Below are positions 36,823-45,314 of a stretch of 64,000 nt of DNA, in pieces (the stretch's first letter is position 1; each line of letters begins with the position of its first letter). Below the pieces are notes generated by a model. That model did not search any database. It was not told where the DNA came from and worked only from the letters and a program-made list of their open reading frames with translations. This stretch comes from JAJVID01 sp050247435 (lineage in GTDB: Bacteria > Acidobacteriota > Blastocatellia > RBC074): assembly GCA_050247435.1 (NCBI GenBank), contig JBFWUF010000004.1:62001-126000 (forward strand), given 5' to 3'. The position numbers were made by a program, and so were the translations under genes.

Positions 36823-39800
36823 GCGGCGTATCCGGTAAAGCGGCGGAAATGGTGATCACGGCTCCCCGCCCGGGCGTTGATTGAAGTTGGTATTGCCCGC
36901 CCAGCATCCGCGCCCGCTCGGCAATGCCTGTCAGACCAAACCCGCGCCTGGCTGTTTCGGCGCCGGCCTCAGGCGCAAATCCCTGGCCGTTGTCGGCGAC
37001 CCGTAGCAGCAAGCTGCGCCCGTTGCGCGTGATTTTGATCTCGGCCTCGGTCGCGCGCGAGTGTTTGAGAATGTTGTTCACGCTCTCCTGCACGATGCGG
37101 TAAAGGTTCATCTCAGCTTCCTTCGAGAAAAGCCCGTCGAGCGAGTCCACCTCGTAGTGAAACCTTATCTCCGACGCTTCCGCCACGCGGTCGAGCATGG
37201 ATTGGATCGCTTTGGTCAAGCCGAACCGGTCTATCTGATACGGGCGCAGATTGTAGGCGATCTGCCGCGCCTCATCCAGAACTTGCGAAGTTATCTCGGA
37301 GATCGTCGTCAGGTTCTGTTCCGTCGCGGCGTGGTCTTCGCGCTCGGCCAGTCCGAGCAGCGCATGGTTTTTGATGAGCAAAAGGTTCTGTCCCAAACTG
37401 TCGTGCAATTCGGCGGCGATGCGTTTGCGCTCCTGCTCCTGCGAATCAATCAACCGGCGTGAGAATTCTTCCTGCGCGCGGCGGGCGCGATGGGCCTGAT
37501 CAAGCCGGTGTTTGAAAGCCAACCCGACGCCGCCCGCGATGGCCAGCAGCAGCGCCAGACGAAACCACCAGGTTTGATAAAAAGCGGGCAGTACCACAAC
37601 CCGCAATCGCGCGCCTTCGTTGTTCCACACGCCGTCGCTGTTGGCGGCGATGACGTGGAAGGTGTAGCTCCCCGGCGGCGGATGCGAGAAATAGGCCACG
37701 CGCCGGTTGTTCGCCTCGACCCAGTCTCTGTCCAACCCTTCCAGCCGGTACTTGAAGCGGACGTGCTCCGGTTTGATGAAGCTCAAGCCCGCGTATGCGA
37801 TTTCCAGATTGTCCTGGCCAGGATGAATGGTGACAGGCTGATGGAAATCGAGCGCGGCGCGGTCGAGCGTGACGCTCTCGATGACCACGGGCGGCGGCGC
37901 GGCGTTGAACGAAACCGCTTCGGGATCAACTACGGCCACGCCGTTCAGCGTCGGGAACCACAATCGGCCATCCCGCGCCTTGAGCGCCGCCGGATTCCTG
38001 CCGCCGTTGCATTCCGCGCTGAGCATTCCGTCGGCTTTGCCGTAAGCTATGGCGTCAATCCGCGTGATTTTGCCTTCGGCGAAATCGTTGAGCTGACGGC
38101 GGCTGACGCGGTGGATGCCCTGATTGCCGCCCATCCAGAAATTGCCGCGCCGGTCTTCGAGGATCGAGAAGACGTTGTTGCTGAACATCCCTTCTTTCGC
38201 CGTGAAGCGGGTGAAGCGGCCGTCTTTGAACCGGTTCAAACCGCCGTCATAAGTCCCGATCCACAGCGCGCCGTCATCGTCTTCATAAATCGCCCGGACG
38301 CGATTGCTCGACAGGCCATCGCGCTCGGTGTACATGCGCAGCCGCCCATCCACGTATTCGGCCAACCCGCCGTAACCGCCGATCCACACCCGGCCCTTCC
38401 GGTCTTCGTAAATCGGCTGCACCTGCCCCCGCAATCCGTCTTCGACGCCGAAGCTTTGCCGCGCGCCATTTTGCTCGCGCAGCAGTTCATCGTTGAAGCC
38501 GAACCAGAAAGCGCCCTGCCGATCCTGAAAGATAGCGAGCGGAGTTCTGCTCAGTTCCGCCGCTTTGTCGTAAGAGAACCGTTCGTCCTTGAAGCGAATC
38601 AGCCCCGCGTCGCCGCCCAGCAGCAACCGGCCCGCGCGGTCTTCATACAGGGAGCGTACGATAACGAACGGCTGGCGCGGCGCGGGCTGACGCGGGAGGC
38701 GGTTGAGCGAATAGTAAGTGAACTTGCCGTCCTTGAGCCGGTTGACGCCCTCATTCGCAATCCAGATGGCGCCGGCGCGGTCTTCGAGTATAGGGTAGAA
38801 CCCCTTGCCCACCATTCCATCCTTTTCGGAGTAGTGGGTGATGATCTGTGGGGTCAGGCGCATCAGGCCATTGTCGGCAGTGCCCAGCCAAAGGATACCT
38901 TCGCGGTCTTCGTAGATGGCCCGGATGACATTGCTGGAAAGCCCTTGCGCAGTAGTGAAAATGGTGAACCTATCGTCCTTGAACCGCGCCAGCCCACCGC
39001 CGCGCGTGCCGAACCAGAGCGCGCCCGCGCGGTCTTCGCAAAACGAGGTGACCAGCGCAAGCGGCAGGCCGTCCTTCACGGTGTAAATGCGCACAGCCTC
39101 GTCCTTGAGCATAGCCAACACGCCGGGCCGCGCGGTTCCGATCCAGAGGCGACCCTGCCGGTCTTCGTAAAGCTGATTCGGATCGCCCGCCGGGACCTGA
39201 TACGCCGACAGCCGGCCATTGCTGACGCGTCGCAACTCCGTCTCGCGGCGATACCAGACCGCGCCCGAAACTCCTCGATAGCCGGTATCGGTGGCAAAAC
39301 CATTTGGGTCGGGTGAGACGGCTTCGAAGCCTTCGTTCTGAAAACGCGCCAGGCCTTTCGGCGTTTGCGCCACCAAGACGCCGTCCGCTGTCTGCCAGAT
39401 CCGGCCAACATAGTTGTGCGGCAATCCATGCTCGGTCGTGAAGGTCGTGAAGCTGCCAGCGCGATACCGCGTCAGCGCGCCGTCTTCGCTGCCGATCCAC
39501 AAATTGCCGTCACGGTCTTCACAGAGCGAGTTGAATCGCAGGCTGGCAAACCCGCTGGTGTTGGTTTTGTTGAAGACGGTGAACTGCGCGCCGTTGTATC
39601 GCACCAGCCCGTCGAGCGTGGTGAACCAGAGATAACCGTCGCGCGTTTGCAGGATTGCATAAACTGAGTTTTGCGGCAGGCCGTGTTCCGTCGTCCACGA
39701 ATCAAAGCGGTATTGCGCTGAGGCGGACGCCGCCGCAAGCGCGCAAACCAGCGCGCCACAGGCCCACGCGCAGTAGCGCCGCCAACCGCAGCCTGTTTTT

Positions 39801-39826
39801 CGCGGACGAGTATCCTGCCGAAACAT
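36815..39826 (-). CDS. Sensor histidine kinase with periplasmic two-component propeller (Reg_prop/Y_Y_Y)
   Basis: A 1003-residue hybrid-type sensor without a receiver. In order: signal peptide (about residues 18-37), about 14 Reg_prop propeller blades (repeated motif EDRxGxLWIGT, residues about 45-620), a Y_Y_Y Ig-like domain (about 690-755, ending FHVIAANSDGVWN), one membrane helix (about 768-790, WWFRLALLLAIAGGVGL), HisKA_3 with the phospho-His in RIAAELHDSLGQNLL, and a HATPase_c with N box and G boxes (ADNGQGFAP, FGLTGIAERARML). Relatives sense polysaccharide breakdown products in Bacteroidetes; the ligand here is unknown. The partner regulator gene overlaps its 3' end. Confidence 0.95.
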   Translation of the reverse strand: MFRQDTRPRKTGCGWRRYCAWACGALVCALAAASASAQYRFDSWTTEHGLPQNSVYAILQTRDGYLWFTTLDGLVRYNGAQFTVFNKTNTSGFASLRFNSLCEDRDGNLWIGSEDGALTRYRAGSFTTFTTEHGLPHNYVGRIWQTADGVLVAQTPKGLARFQNEGFEAVSPDPNGFATDTGYRGVSGAVWYRRETELRRVSNGRLSAYQVPAGDPNQLYEDRQGRLWIGTARPGVLAMLKDEAVRIYTVKDGLPLALVTSFCEDRAGALWFGTRGGGLARFKDDRFTIFTTAQGLSSNVIRAIYEDREGILWLGTADNGLMRLTPQIITHYSEKDGMVGKGFYPILEDRAGAIWIANEGVNRLKDGKFTYYSLNRLPRQPAPRQPFVIVRSLYEDRAGRLLLGGDAGLIRFKDERFSYDKAAELSRTPLAIFQDRQGAFWFGFNDELLREQNGARQSFGVEDGLRGQVQPIYEDRKGRVWIGGYGGLAEYVDGRLRMYTERDGLSSNRVRAIYEDDDGALWIGTYDGGLNRFKDGRFTRFTAKEGMFSNNVFSILEDRRGNFWMGGNQGIHRVSRRQLNDFAEGKITRIDAIAYGKADGMLSAECNGGRNPAALKARDGRLWFPTLNGVAVVDPEAVSFNAAPPPVVIESVTLDRAALDFHQPVTIHPGQDNLEIAYAGLSFIKPEHVRFKYRLEGLDRDWVEANNRRVAYFSHPPPGSYTFHVIAANSDGVWNNEGARLRVVVLPAFYQTWWFRLALLLAIAGGVGLAFKHRLDQAHRARRAQEEFSRRLIDSQEQERKRIAAELHDSLGQNLLLIKNHALLGLAEREDHAATEQNLTTISEITSQVLDEARQIAYNLRPYQIDRFGLTKAIQSMLDRVAEASEIRFHYEVDSLDGLFSKEAEMNLYRIVQESVNNILKHSRATEAEIKITRNGRSLLLRVADNGQGFAPEAGAETARRGFGLTGIAERARMLGGQYQLQSTPGRGAVITISAALPDTPHE

Positions 39827-39857
39827 CGTTTTAGTTTTAAATGAATGGGGGCCGAAC

Positions 39858-41555
39858 TTATTGCGGCGCCTTCAGTCTGGGATCGAGCTGTATCGCCCGG
39901 TCGAATGCCTGCCGAGCTTCGGCCTGTTTGCCTTTTTTCTTCAACGCCAGCCCCATCTGGAAATGCGCCGGAGCGTATTCGGAATCAAGACCTATCGCCT
40001 TCTCAAACATCTCAATCGCGCCGACAACATCGCCGTCCTTCATCTTTTGAATTCCAGTGTTCACGGCAAACATCGCGGCTTGATTGTTCGACTTCAGTTT
40101 CTGTAATCGCGCGCCTTCGGCGAATTCGGCGCGCGCGCCTTCGCGGTCGCCTTTTGCGCGGAGCGCGTTGCCGAGCGTGTTGTGAATCTCAGGATTGCGC
40201 GGCGCGAGTTTGATCGCTTCGCGGAATTCGGCGATTGCGCCGTCCGGATTGCCTTTCTGCTGCAAGACTGTTCCGAGCGTGTAATGCGCTTCGGCGAAAT
40301 TCGGTTTGACGGCGATTGCCTGCCGGAACGCGGCTACGGCTTCGTCCAGCTTTCCCTGCTGCCAGAAAATCACGCCGAGTGTGTAATGCGCCTCCTGCAA
40401 CGCGGGCTGCAACGAGATGCTGCGTTTGAGCGCTTCAGTAGCCGAGGCGAAATCGTCTTTGTACTTCAACGCCAGACCGAGGTTGTAATACGCCTCAGCG
40501 TCGTTTTGATCGAGCGCGATCAGCTTTCGATAAGTCTCAATCGCGGCGGCGTAATCGGCCTTCTGCATTTGCGCGAGGCCGAGGTTGTGGAGCGCGACTC
40601 TGTTGTTTGGGTCAAGATTGAGAACGGCGTTGAGTTCGGCGATTGCGGAATCGGCCTCGCGCTTCTGAATCAACGCCAGCGCCAGATCGTTGCGGGCTTG
40701 AAAGAGATTCGGGTTGAGTTTAATTGCGGCGCGCAACGCTTCAACGGCGCGGTCGAAATCCTCGTCAGCCAATAACGCATTGCCGAGCGCGGCCTGAACG
40801 TCGGCGACCTTCTGGTTGATTTTCGCGGCCTTCTCCAATTCATCAACCGCCTCGCGCAAGCGTCCGTTTTTCTGCAACACCAGGCCGAGATAGTAATGCG
40901 ACTCGACGTGATCGGGTTTGAGTTTGACCGCTTCCCGCAAAGGATTGATCGCAGCCTCGTACTGTTGCTGCAACCATCGCGTCACGCCGAGTCGAAATTG
41001 CGCCTCTTGAAAATCGGGCTTGAGCTTCACCGCGTATTCAAATTCGGCGACCGCGCCATCCAGAAAGCCTTTTTGACCGAGGGCGTATCCGAACGCGCTT
41101 CGGAAGGCAGCGGAATCGGGCTGCTGAGTTACCGCCGCGCGAAATTCGCTGATCGCCGCGTCAACGTCGCCTTTCCGCTGCAAGGCCAGGCCGAGGTTGG
41201 CGCGAGCTTCGGCGAAATCAGGCTTCAACTCGACCGCTTTTCGGAAAGACGCCAGAGCGTCATCTAGTCTCCCCTGCTGCCCCAGCGCGAGTCCGAGCGC
41301 GTTGTGCGCCTCGGCGAAATCAGGCTTCAACCGCAACGCTGAACGGAATGAAACAGCCGCGCGAGCCGGATCGCCTTTCCGCAAGAGAGCGGCGCCTTGT
41401 GTGTAAAACTGTTCGGCCTTTTTCCGCGAGGGGCGAGGAGCCTCACGCTGCGCCAAGGCGAAGCCACTCAAAACGAAGATGGCAAAAACGAAAGCAGCCG
41501 CCTGAATCAGGCGGCTGGATCGTGAATCCGGATTGAAAATTCTGTGTCCCGGCAT
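39858..41555 (-). CDS. Secreted TPR repeat protein
   Basis: A 565-residue protein with a signal peptide (VFAIFVLSGFALAQ) and about 14 tetratricopeptide repeats with the pattern AxxxLGxxLxxxGxxDxAxxxFRxAxxLxP. TPR arrays are protein-protein scaffolds. The ATG at 41555 is preferred over an in-frame TTG at 41561; no good ribosome-binding site is visible. The 3' end of tRNA-Arg is only 13 bases upstream. The sensor kinase gene starts 31 bases after the stop, so the two are probably cotranscribed and the TPR protein may be part of the same signalling system. Function otherwise unknown. Confidence 0.85.
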   Translation of the reverse strand: MPGHRIFNPDSRSSRLIQAAAFVFAIFVLSGFALAQREAPRPSRKKAEQFYTQGAALLRKGDPARAAVSFRSALRLKPDFAEAHNALGLALGQQGRLDDALASFRKAVELKPDFAEARANLGLALQRKGDVDAAISEFRAAVTQQPDSAAFRSAFGYALGQKGFLDGAVAEFEYAVKLKPDFQEAQFRLGVTRWLQQQYEAAINPLREAVKLKPDHVESHYYLGLVLQKNGRLREAVDELEKAAKINQKVADVQAALGNALLADEDFDRAVEALRAAIKLNPNLFQARNDLALALIQKREADSAIAELNAVLNLDPNNRVALHNLGLAQMQKADYAAAIETYRKLIALDQNDAEAYYNLGLALKYKDDFASATEALKRSISLQPALQEAHYTLGVIFWQQGKLDEAVAAFRQAIAVKPNFAEAHYTLGTVLQQKGNPDGAIAEFREAIKLAPRNPEIHNTLGNALRAKGDREGARAEFAEGARLQKLKSNNQAAMFAVNTGIQKMKDGDVVGAIEMFEKAIGLDSEYAPAHFQMGLALKKKGKQAEARQAFDRAIQLDPRLKAPQ

Positions 41556-41565
41556 TTTCAAAAGG

Positions 41566-41642
<77 letters not shown>

Positions 41643-41649
41643 ATTCGAA

Positions 41650-42177
41650 TTAGGATTGGTATTTTAGCAGCGAGAAGACATCGTGGCCAGCAAGTCTGTC
41701 GCGCCCATTCAAAAATTCCAGCTCAATGACGAATGACAACCCAAGGACATTGCCGCCGAGTTTTTCGACCAGCTTGACCACGGCCTCAGCCGTGCCGCCG
41801 GTCGCCAACAGATCGTCGGCGATGATCACGTTGTGGCCTTTGCCGACGGCGTCTTTGTGAATTTCAAGCGTGTCTTTGCCGTACTCCAAATCATAGCTGT
41901 AGCTTTCGACTTCCGAAGGCAGTTTCTTCGGCTTGCGAACGGGTACGAAGCCAGCGCCCAGATGGTAGGCCAGCACGGGCGCGAAAATGAAGCCGCGCGC
42001 TTCGACGCCGATGACGCAGTCAACTTTTTTGCCGCTGAAATGTTCGGCGGTCTGATCAATCACGGCGCGCAATCCGGCGGCGTCTTTGAGCAACGTGGTG
42101 ATGTCGTAAAAAAGGATGCCGGGCTTGGGAAAATCGGGGATTTCGCGGATGAGTTTTTTAAGTTCCTGTTCAGTCAT
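41650..42177 (-). CDS. apt: Adenine phosphoribosyltransferase
   Basis: A 175-residue cytoplasmic purine-salvage enzyme making AMP from adenine and PRPP. The N-terminal REIPDFPKPGILFYDITTLL is the APT family signature, and the PRPP-binding motif is VIIADDLLATGGTAEA. The ATG at 42177 follows AGGAG; an upstream in-frame ATG at 42207 lies in the end of the acylphosphatase gene and is less likely. Length is standard. It follows the acylphosphatase gene by 26 bases and is followed by tRNA-Arg. Confidence 0.96.
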   Translation of the reverse strand: MTEQELKKLIREIPDFPKPGILFYDITTLLKDAAGLRAVIDQTAEHFSGKKVDCVIGVEARGFIFAPVLAYHLGAGFVPVRKPKKLPSEVESYSYDLEYGKDTLEIHKDAVGKGHNVIIADDLLATGGTAEAVVKLVEKLGGNVLGLSFVIELEFLNGRDRLAGHDVFSLLKYQS

Positions 42178-42203
42178 GGGGAGTTTCTCCTGGAGTTTGA
42201 ATT

Positions 42204-42476
42204 TCAATAATCAATTCGGAAGTCTCGGTAGCGTCCCGTCGCCGGCAGATCGGTCTCTTCGATGTCCGAAACCTCGGCGAACGCGGGGCCGGTCGCGAGA
42301 TCTTTTTTGAATTCGTCCATCGCGTCGCGTTCACCCTCGGCGACGACTTCGACGCGGCCATCAGGCATGTTGCGAACCGTACCAAGCATGTGATGACGCG
42401 ATGCGGCGCGCATGGCGAAGAAGCGATAGCCCACGCCTTGGACAATGCCGGAGATCAGAAACCGTCTGGCGACCAT
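42204..42476 (-). CDS. Acylphosphatase
   Basis: A 90-residue acylphosphatase that hydrolyses carboxyl-phosphate bonds in small metabolites. The two signatures are present: GIVQGVGYRFFAMRAA, with the catalytic Arg, and GTVRNMPDGRVEVVAEG, with the catalytic Asn. Start taken as MVARRFLISG at 42476, which fits the family length; an earlier in-frame ATG at 42494 adds six residues. It lies upstream of apt on the same strand. Confidence 0.93.
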   Translation of the reverse strand: MVARRFLISGIVQGVGYRFFAMRAASRHHMLGTVRNMPDGRVEVVAEGERDAMDEFKKDLATGPAFAEVSDIEETDLPATGRYRDFRIDY

Positions 42477-42729
42477 AGAAAAATTAATCGGCAAAACGTA
42501 AAAGCAACGGCGAAGGGAAGGCGCAAGTTATCTGTTTGCGCTCGACCTTGTCAACCAATGCGCTCGCAAACCACGATCCCGCAACATGGTATAGGCTCGC
42601 GACCGCCAATTAGGCGAAAGAAATTGTTGAAAAAGTATAGTCTTGAGGGGCTTGCGTGAGTGAGCGGCCAGCGCTTACTATCGCGCAACCATTTTGACCT
42701 ATCAAACCCCCAGTATTGGATTTTTAGTA

Positions 42730-43701
42730 ATGATGAAAATAACCAAGCCGGTTTTCTTTGCGCTGGGCTGTCTCGCGCTCTTTATATGTTATTTATCGCT
42801 GGTTCCCGCCAAGGCGGGACGAGGCGCGCGAATTCCTATGGAAGCTGCGGACGCCCCGAATTCCTCGAGTTCGATGAATGCCGATGGCTCCGCGAACGTC
42901 GGAGGTTCCGCGAGTTCCGGGAATGACGCAGGTTCCACCAAGGTTCCCAAGAACGCCAAAAGTTCCGTGGCGTTCGCCGCAGCGGTAGAACAGAACACCA
43001 AGCTCAGATTTGATCTCAATTGGACATTCGGCGGCAAATCGCAGCGCGGGTGGCATCTCTATGTGCCGCTCATCCGTCAATTTCTCAACACCGACAGTGG
43101 GCCTGAGTCGAGAGATTTTTCGCAAGCGCTCGCGGGCTGGCAGAAATCGGCGGGACTCAGTCCGACAGGCGTTCTGGATCAGAAGACCTGGATGACGATG
43201 GTTTCGGTGTTTCAATCGCGTCGGATCAAGGACCGGATAGCTCCGACGTCTGAGCAATTGACGCTCGTTCCGGCTTCGGAATTTTACGACTCGGAACGCC
43301 CCGAAAGCCTGCGTTACGTTCATAGCAAGGCTTATGCGGCTTACAAAAAACTCGCCGCCGCCGCGACGGCTGAGCTTGCGCTCAACCCTGACTCAAGCGA
43401 AAAGTGGCTGACGATCATCTCGGCCTACCGCTCTCCGGCTTATCAGGCCCAGCTTCGCAAGCGTAACCCTAAATCGGGGCGCGCGGGTCTGGCGCTCAAC
43501 AGCCCTCATTCCACCGGACGCGCGCTTGATCTCCACGTGGGTGGCGAACCCGTCAGCACGAACGACCGGAATCGCGCGATACAGGTCAACACGAAGGTCT
43601 ACCAGTGGCTGGTGAAGAACGCCGAACGCTTCGGCTTCTATCCTTACTTCTACGAACCCTGGCATTGGGAATACCGCCCGCGGCGCCCAGCGGAAAGATA
43701 A
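42730..43701 (+). CDS. VanY/M15-type D-alanyl-D-alanine carboxypeptidase with peptidoglycan-binding region
   Basis: A 323-residue secreted or anchored protein. A signal segment (FFALGCLALFICYLSLV) is followed by a Ser/Gly/Asn-rich linker, a PG-binding-like helical segment (SQALAGWQKSAGLSPTGVLDQKTW, about residues 130-155), and the M15B catalytic domain with zinc ligands in SPHSTGRALDLHV and EPWHWEY, plus the YRSPAYQAQL stretch. It trims D-Ala from peptidoglycan stem peptides. Start taken as the first of two adjacent ATGs at 42730 and 42733. It is followed by a strong intrinsic terminator. Confidence 0.88.
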   Translation: MMKITKPVFFALGCLALFICYLSLVPAKAGRGARIPMEAADAPNSSSSMNADGSANVGGSASSGNDAGSTKVPKNAKSSVAFAAAVEQNTKLRFDLNWTFGGKSQRGWHLYVPLIRQFLNTDSGPESRDFSQALAGWQKSAGLSPTGVLDQKTWMTMVSVFQSRRIKDRIAPTSEQLTLVPASEFYDSERPESLRYVHSKAYAAYKKLAAAATAELALNPDSSEKWLTIISAYRSPAYQAQLRKRNPKSGRAGLALNSPHSTGRALDLHVGGEPVSTNDRNRAIQVNTKVYQWLVKNAERFGFYPYFYEPWHWEYRPRRPAER

Positions 43702-43726
43702 GTTTAAATTGGGCAGTGAAATCAGA

Positions 43727-43753
43727 ACGGGCATCTTTCGATGCCCGTTTTTT
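43727..43753 (+). terminator. Rho-independent terminator of the VanY-like gene
   Basis: The stem ACGGGCATC (43727-43735), loop TTTC and complement GATGCCCGT (43740-43748) are followed by a T run. Textbook form, 25 bases after the stop codon. Confidence 0.93.
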
Positions 43754-43877
43754 GTTGGCTTGAAGAGCGGCAACCGAGGGAATAATCCAGCCTCCGATGG
43801 GGATAACGTGTTTGATAGATCAAAACCTTGCTGTGGCGGGTTTTGACAATTCAATCGCTAAACACAGAGGAAAAACC

Positions 43878-44156
43878 ATGAAGCCGAAAAAAGGCATGAA
43901 CATCCTGAGATGGATTTTGCGTCTGGTTGTCGCGGGCATTCTCTTTCAAACGCTCTTCTTCAAATTCACGGGCGCGGAAGAGTCTGTCTACATCTTCACC
44001 TAACTGGGGATTGAACCCTGGGGCAGGATCGGATCGGACGTGGGCGAATTGATCGCGGTGATCCTGTTGCTGATTCCCTCGACGGTCACAATCGGCGCGA
44101 TTCTTTCGATCGGCATAATAAGCGGTGCGATTCTGAGCCACCTGACCAAGCGCGGA
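43878..44156 (+). pseudogene. DoxX-like membrane protein relic
   Basis: The frame opens MKPKKGMNILRWILRLVVAG with a GAGG site upstream and reads through KFTGAEESVYIFT, but is stopped by TAA at 44001-44003 where relatives have a Lys codon. The same frame continues LGIEPWGRIGSDVGELIAV and ILLLIPSTVTIG to SHLTK, the family's helices 2-3. Just after that, near 44156, homology ends where the next relic, on the opposite strand, begins. So one nonsense mutation and a 3' truncation. DoxX-family proteins are four-helix quinone-linked membrane proteins. Confidence 0.75.
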
Positions 44157-44567
44157 TCAAAGCTCCGCAACTTCGCAGAAGACCTTGATCGCGCCTTTGG
44201 CCGTGGTCAGCTTCCCGAACAACTCCTTGTAATTCTCCAGCCCTTTGACCGGATGCGTCAGCAGCCGCTTCAGTCAGCCCGGATATTCAGCTTCAGCCTG
44301 CGCCATATCGCGCGCGCCCATCTCGAAGTATTCGCGATTGGCGTTGACCGTGCCCACCATCACTTTGTCGCCGAGCACGAATTCGAGATTGATCTTGTCG
44401 GCGGGGACTTCGACACGGCGGTCGCCACCCGTCACGCTCGAAAGCACGAGCACGCCGTTTTTGCCGAGCGCCTGCATGCTCTCGAAGACCACAGGCGAAT
44501 AACTCGTGGCCTCGAAGATGATATCGAACGGCCCGTCCTTTTTTGGCGCTTCGAGGACCGGTAACAT
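44157..44567 (-). pseudogene. Glucose dehydrogenase-like (zinc MDR family) C-terminal relic
   Basis: Only about the last 137 residues of a roughly 360-residue zinc alcohol/glucose dehydrogenase remain: KKDGPFDIIFEATSYSPVV, VLVLSSVTGGDRRVEVPAD, VMVGTVNANREYFEMGA, then EAEYPG followed by a TGA (44274-44276) in place of a Trp codon, and in the same frame LKRLLTHPVKGLENYKELFG to the real stop at 44157. The N-terminal zinc domain is gone. A truncation and nonsense relic adjoining the DoxX-like relic. Confidence 0.75.
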
Positions 44568-44654
44568 AAACTATAAGAAGATTCCTGCGCGAGAATATCC
44601 TATGTTTATGTTATGTTATGGCATCCGAAATTTGGTCTCGAAAGGAGGTTATCA

Positions 44655-45191
44655 ATGAGATCACTATTTCAATATGCAGGTTCTGTCGCTCTGGCTTACT
44701 TCCTCTCCCTCTCCCTCTCTTCCTGCGCTCAACCCCAGAGGTCTTCGCCAGGCTATGGCTTTGATTCTCAATACTCGTATTACCCAGCGCCGCAGAGGCT
44801 CAACGGTAGGAGATCAAACTACCCGGCGTCCAGTTTCGTCCACATTTACCAGAAGGACGGAGGATTCGGGCGAGCCAAGATTTACCTGGACGGAGTGCCG
44901 ATTGCGGAGCTAAGGGAGAAACGCTATTTCACTATCAGAGTGAGGCCCGGCTTACATCGCTTCCATGTCTCGAAACCGGATCAAGGAGAACTGACTTTCA
45001 ATGTTGGCCGCGGCCGGCATTATTACGTCAAAAACAGCGAGGACTTCGGTGGCGGGAAAGAGGAGCTAAGATTGATTGACGTCGAGAGGGCAAACTATGA
45101 AATAGCAAGAATGAAGATGTTGGAAGGAAAAGACGTCCTCAGGTATGAGCTTTTTGTCGAGCCTGCGATGTCGAGTTACGCTTGGCGTTGA
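44655..45191 (+). CDS. DUF2846-like lipoprotein
   Basis: A 178-residue probable lipoprotein. The ATG at 44655 has a strong AAAGGAGG 7 bases upstream; the longer frame to 44613 is rejected. The signal sequence ends at LSLSSC, a lipobox with the acylated Cys. After a Tyr/Pro/Ser linker the domain HIYQKDGGFGRAKIYLDGVPIAELREKRYFTIRVRPG matches the beta-rich DUF2846 type (VYLDGKPVGEL...PGTH). Role unknown; members are small surface lipoproteins. It is followed by a GC-rich hairpin. Confidence 0.85.
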   Translation: MRSLFQYAGSVALAYFLSLSLSSCAQPQRSSPGYGFDSQYSYYPAPQRLNGRRSNYPASSFVHIYQKDGGFGRAKIYLDGVPIAELREKRYFTIRVRPGLHRFHVSKPDQGELTFNVGRGRHYYVKNSEDFGGGKEELRLIDVERANYEIARMKMLEGKDVLRYELFVEPAMSSYAWR

Positions 45192-45267
45192 TCTTTTGCG
45201 CCAACAGGCAATCGTCTACAGGTTTCGACAAAAAACCCTGGGTGATTACCCGGCCTGAGTTTCCCGC

Positions 45268-45298
45268 ACGCGCGCTTTCAGACCGCTGAAGCGCGCGT
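45268..45298. terminator. GC-rich hairpin between convergent genes
   Basis: ACGCGCGCTTTCAG (45268-45281) pairs with CTGAAGCGCGCGT (45286-45298) over 13 bases with one bulged base. It sits between the lipoprotein stop and the glucosidase stop, which converge. No T run follows. Confidence 0.6.
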
Positions 45299-45314
45299 AG
45301 CGGTCCTTGATCAA

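Noticed and set aside
37490..39316. 608-codon open frame on the plus strand opposite the sensor kinase gene
   Set aside because: Antisense shadow of the propeller repeats with biased composition; the kinase has all expected domains. The same applies to 9101-10450, 45765-47072, 53189-54088 and 61457-62848.
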